From: CAZOLI01 sp964580675
GTDB lineage: Bacteria > Planctomycetota > MHYJ01 > CAYXQY01
DNA: 6,951 nt
Direction of reading: 5' to 3'
Assembly (NCBI GenBank): GCA_964580675.1
Contig: CAZOLI010000094.1
Location: forward strand, 1 to 6,951
Part shown: positions 5,474 through 6,951 of the stretch, piece after piece
Numbering within the stretch: the first letter of the stretch is position 1
Layout: every line of letters begins with the position of its first letter
Position numbers and translations under genes: made by a program
The notes under the pieces: model-generated
The model's database searches: none
Told to the model about the DNA's origin: nothing
Seen by the model: the letters and a program-made list of their open reading frames with translations, nothing else

Positions 5474-6832
5474 ATGGCTGAGGAAGTCAAATTTTCAATC
5501 GTAATTAACGAAGTAAAGGCTTCGGAGGATGAACTGGAGGACCTTGCCGGCCAGTTTGCGGAGGCATTTCACCTGGAGAAAGAACGCGGAAAACAGATAC
5601 TGAACCTTGCTCCTATCACCTTCCTGGACGATCTTGAACGGGGGGAAGTCTCGGACATTAAAGAAACACTCCTGGACCTGTCCGAAGATGGATTGTCGTT
5701 TCGGATCACACCGGCCAACCTTGAGGATATACCGGAAGTGATCTGGGCGGACAAACCAACGTTTAAGAACCTGGACGACGGTGAACTGATCTCGGGGATT
5801 CATCTTGACCTCAAGGGCAACGGCCTGGTCTGCCCGAACTGTGAAGAGCTGTTTCAGGTGAGATCGGTTGAACAGTCCGTTCCCGTGGCGGAAACCGTGT
5901 TCGAACAGATTTCCGAAGAAGAATCTCCGGTTACCGACACCGGCGAACCGGAGGCGGAACAAACCAAAGAGGAACCGGAAGTCAAAGAAATAGAAGAGGC
6001 GGAAGAAGAACCGGAACCTGAAGAGGAACCGCAGCCGGAGGAAGTGATTGAAGACGTTGAGGAGCCGGAAGAACCCGAGGAAGAAATAGAGGAACTCGAC
6101 GTCGAAGAGGAGGAAGCGGAACCGGCCGGTGTGGCCGCCGCCGAGGAGCCGGAGGAAGAGGCCGAGGACGTGACGGACCTCGACGAAATTGAGGAAGTTG
6201 AACCGGAAGGCGTGGAGGAGATCGACGAACCGGAGGAAATCGGTGAAACCACGGAGCTCGACGAAATCGAAGAGGAGGTCGAGCCCATCGAGGAGGATGA
6301 AGAAGACGTGGATGTCGAACCGGAACCGGTGGAATCCGATGAAACGGACGAAGAATTACAGGAAATTGAGGAGGAACTCGGGGACCTCGACGACCTCGAA
6401 AGTCTCGAAGAAGACGAGGAGGATGAGTTCGAAAGCGAAATTGACGAAATTGAGGAAATTGAGGAAGACGTTGGGGATCTTGAAGACATCGAGGACGACA
6501 TCGGCGAGATTGAAGAAATCGAAGAAGAGGAGGAGTCGGTTTCAGCCGGGGTGTCCGGACCCAGTGACAACGGACAGGAACTGGACACCGGCGATACCGG
6601 TTCCGGCTCCGAGTGCAATGTCTTTATCGCCTCGATAAACGGGGACGAACAGCGTCGTTCCGCGATTCAGCTTCTGTCCGAAATACGCGGTTGTTCCGAG
6701 GAAGAAGCTGAGGAGTTGACGCAGCGTCCGATCATTCCCGTTGCGAAAGGCGTTTCCGAAGAGCGGGCCGAAGAAATTGAAAACCAGTTCGACTCCGTCG
6801 GCCTGAACGTCAACATCACCCGGCGGAACTAG
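5474..6832 (+). CDS. Acidic protein with two terminal L7/L12-CTD-like domains and a CPNC motif, function unknown
   Basis: The protein has 452 residues in four parts. (1) Residues about 4-80: FSIVINEV, then a helix, then KQILNLAPITFLDDLERGE and LLDLSEDGLSFRIT. (2) A link with one CPNC (Cys120, Cys123; LVCPNCEELFQV), which looks like half of a zinc ribbon. (3) Residues 146-355, an extremely acidic stretch: by my count 120 of 210 residues are Asp/Glu, with only two Lys and no Arg or His. (4) Residues 381-449: CNVFIASINGDEQRRSAIQL, then IRGCSEEEAEEL, PIIPVAKGVSEERAEEI and GLNVNI. Parts 1 and 4 share the strand-helix-helix-strand order and spacing of the ribosomal L7/L12 C-terminal domain (R-G-x-x-x-x-E-A-x-x-L, P, GVS, A-E, G-x-x-V); this is a pattern match by eye. 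No signal peptide or membrane span is seen. It has its own promoter at 5371-5400 and may still cooperate with the HEAT and membrane proteins upstream. I do not recognise a named family. Confidence 0.82.
   Translation: MAEEVKFSIVINEVKASEDELEDLAGQFAEAFHLEKERGKQILNLAPITFLDDLERGEVSDIKETLLDLSEDGLSFRITPANLEDIPEVIWADKPTFKNLDDGELISGIHLDLKGNGLVCPNCEELFQVRSVEQSVPVAETVFEQISEEESPVTDTGEPEAEQTKEEPEVKEIEEAEEEPEPEEEPQPEEVIEDVEEPEEPEEEIEELDVEEEEAEPAGVAAAEEPEEEAEDVTDLDEIEEVEPEGVEEIDEPEEIGETTELDEIEEEVEPIEEDEEDVDVEPEPVESDETDEELQEIEEELGDLDDLESLEEDEEDEFESEIDEIEEIEEDVGDLEDIEDDIGEIEEIEEEEESVSAGVSGPSDNGQELDTGDTGSGSECNVFIASINGDEQRRSAIQLLSEIRGCSEEEAEELTQRPIIPVAKGVSEERAEEIENQFDSVGLNVNITRRN
5909..6538 (+). repeat. Purine-rich low-complexity tract encoding the acidic linker
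   Basis: About 630 bases made mostly of GAA, GAG, GAC and GAT codons inside the acidic gene. Short units recur: GAAATTGAGGA appears at 6185-6195, 6362-6372, 6446-6456 and 6455-6465, encoding variants of DEIEE. Copies have drifted, so the tract probably grew by old local duplications under selection for acidity. It is intact and in frame throughout. Confidence 0.75.
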
Positions 6833-6836
6833 GCCT

Positions 6837-6875
6837 TACCTCCGACAGGCAGGGGCGAGGTACTGTAGCGAGTAC
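6837..6875 (+). other. Two overlapping stem-loops after the acidic gene, no T-tract
   Basis: TACCTC (6837-6842) pairs with GAGGTA (6857-6862), and GTACT (6860-6864) pairs with AGTAC (6871-6875). They share 6860-6862 and cannot form together. No U-run follows, so this is not a standard intrinsic terminator. It may be a transcript 3' end, a processing site ahead of the tRNA, or chance. I see no confident tRNA promoter in 6833-6910. Confidence 0.3.
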
Positions 6876-6884
6876 GGCACGGAA

Positions 6885-6894
6885 TTGATATCAA
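6885..6894. other. Perfect palindrome TTGATATCAA upstream of the tRNA
   Basis: A 10-bp perfect palindrome ending 16 bp before the tRNA. It could be a small operator, or overlap a poor -10 element (TGATAT), but no fitting -35 box is seen. Confidence 0.3.
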
Positions 6895-6910
6895 CCGGCA
6901 TTCCCATAAC

Positions 6911-6951
6911 TGGGGGATGGTGTAACGGTAACACGTCAGGTTCTGGTCCTG
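6911..6951 (+). tRNA. tRNA-Gln (anticodon CTG), 5' part, cut by window end
   Basis: Forty-one bases fold as the 5' half of a tRNA. The acceptor strand is TGGGGGA (6911-6917), then TG, D-stem GTGT/ACAC (6920-6923, 6931-6934) with loop AACGGTA, one G, and the anticodon stem TCAGG with the returning CCTG. The loop TTCTGGT puts the anticodon CTG at 6943-6945, which reads CAG (Gln). The TGGGG start and GTAACGGTAACAC D-arm are typical of bacterial tRNA-Gln. The T-arm and acceptor 3' strand lie beyond the edge. Confidence 0.92.

Noticed and set aside
6446..6465. CRISPR-like short repeats
   Set aside because: The repeated 11-mers lie in coding sequence, are irregularly spaced or overlapping, and encode DEIEE units; no spacers are present.
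5854..6618. Long minus-strand open frame encoding a Ser-rich protein of 254 aa
   Set aside because: It is the antisense image of the Glu/Asp codon tract: the reverse complement of GAA/GAG/GAC-rich DNA reads as Ser codons. It has no independent support.
6189..6638. Lys/Arg-rich plus-strand frame inside the acidic gene
   Set aside because: A frame-shifted reading of the purine-rich tract (GAAGA becoming AAG/AGG codons); not a separate gene.

Overview
The window is bacterial: TatC, a sigma-70 family factor, Shine-Dalgarno-led genes and a bacterial tRNA-Gln are all present. Base composition is moderately GC-rich, and gene overlaps are short. I cannot place the organism to phylum. The RpoD-like sigma factor without region 1.1, the HEAT-repeat and highly acidic proteins and the Tat gene would suit a Gram-negative environmental lineage, but that is inference only.

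Layout. Bases 2438 down to 1 hold a tightly packed minus-strand operon, read from right to left: sigma-70 factor (284 aa), TatC (265 aa), a small Mth938/DUF498-like protein (113 aa), and the N-terminal 149 residues of a TrpG/PabA glutamine amidotransferase that runs off the left edge. The first three genes are joined by two successive 11-bp overlaps. The amidotransferase follows after 18 bp and appears to start at TTG. Bases 2439-3050 are a divergent intergenic region of about 610 bp with no convincing protein gene. It does carry hairpins, two T7 tracts, an 11-bp direct repeat and a possible plus-strand promoter, so it may hold a non-coding RNA or a long leader.

Bases 3051-5347 hold a plus-strand pair: a 622-aa HEAT-repeat protein overlapping by 4 bp (ATGA) a 143-aa single-pass membrane protein. 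A good sigma-70 promoter (TTGAAT, 18 bp, TATAAT) then drives a 452-aa protein. It has two small domains, one at each end, whose pattern resembles the ribosomal L7/L12 C-terminal domain. A lone CPNC motif and a roughly 210-residue Glu/Asp-rich linker separate them. The window closes with the 5' half of tRNA-Gln (anticodon CTG).

How the genes may work together. The left operon mixes transcription (sigma), export (TatC) and chorismate-derived amino acid or folate synthesis (TrpG/PabA), so it looks like housekeeping genes grouped by convenience. The right-hand genes are the less described part. A soluble alpha-solenoid, a membrane-anchored helical domain and an acidic tethered two-domain protein could form a membrane-associated scaffold, but nothing in the sequence proves a shared function.
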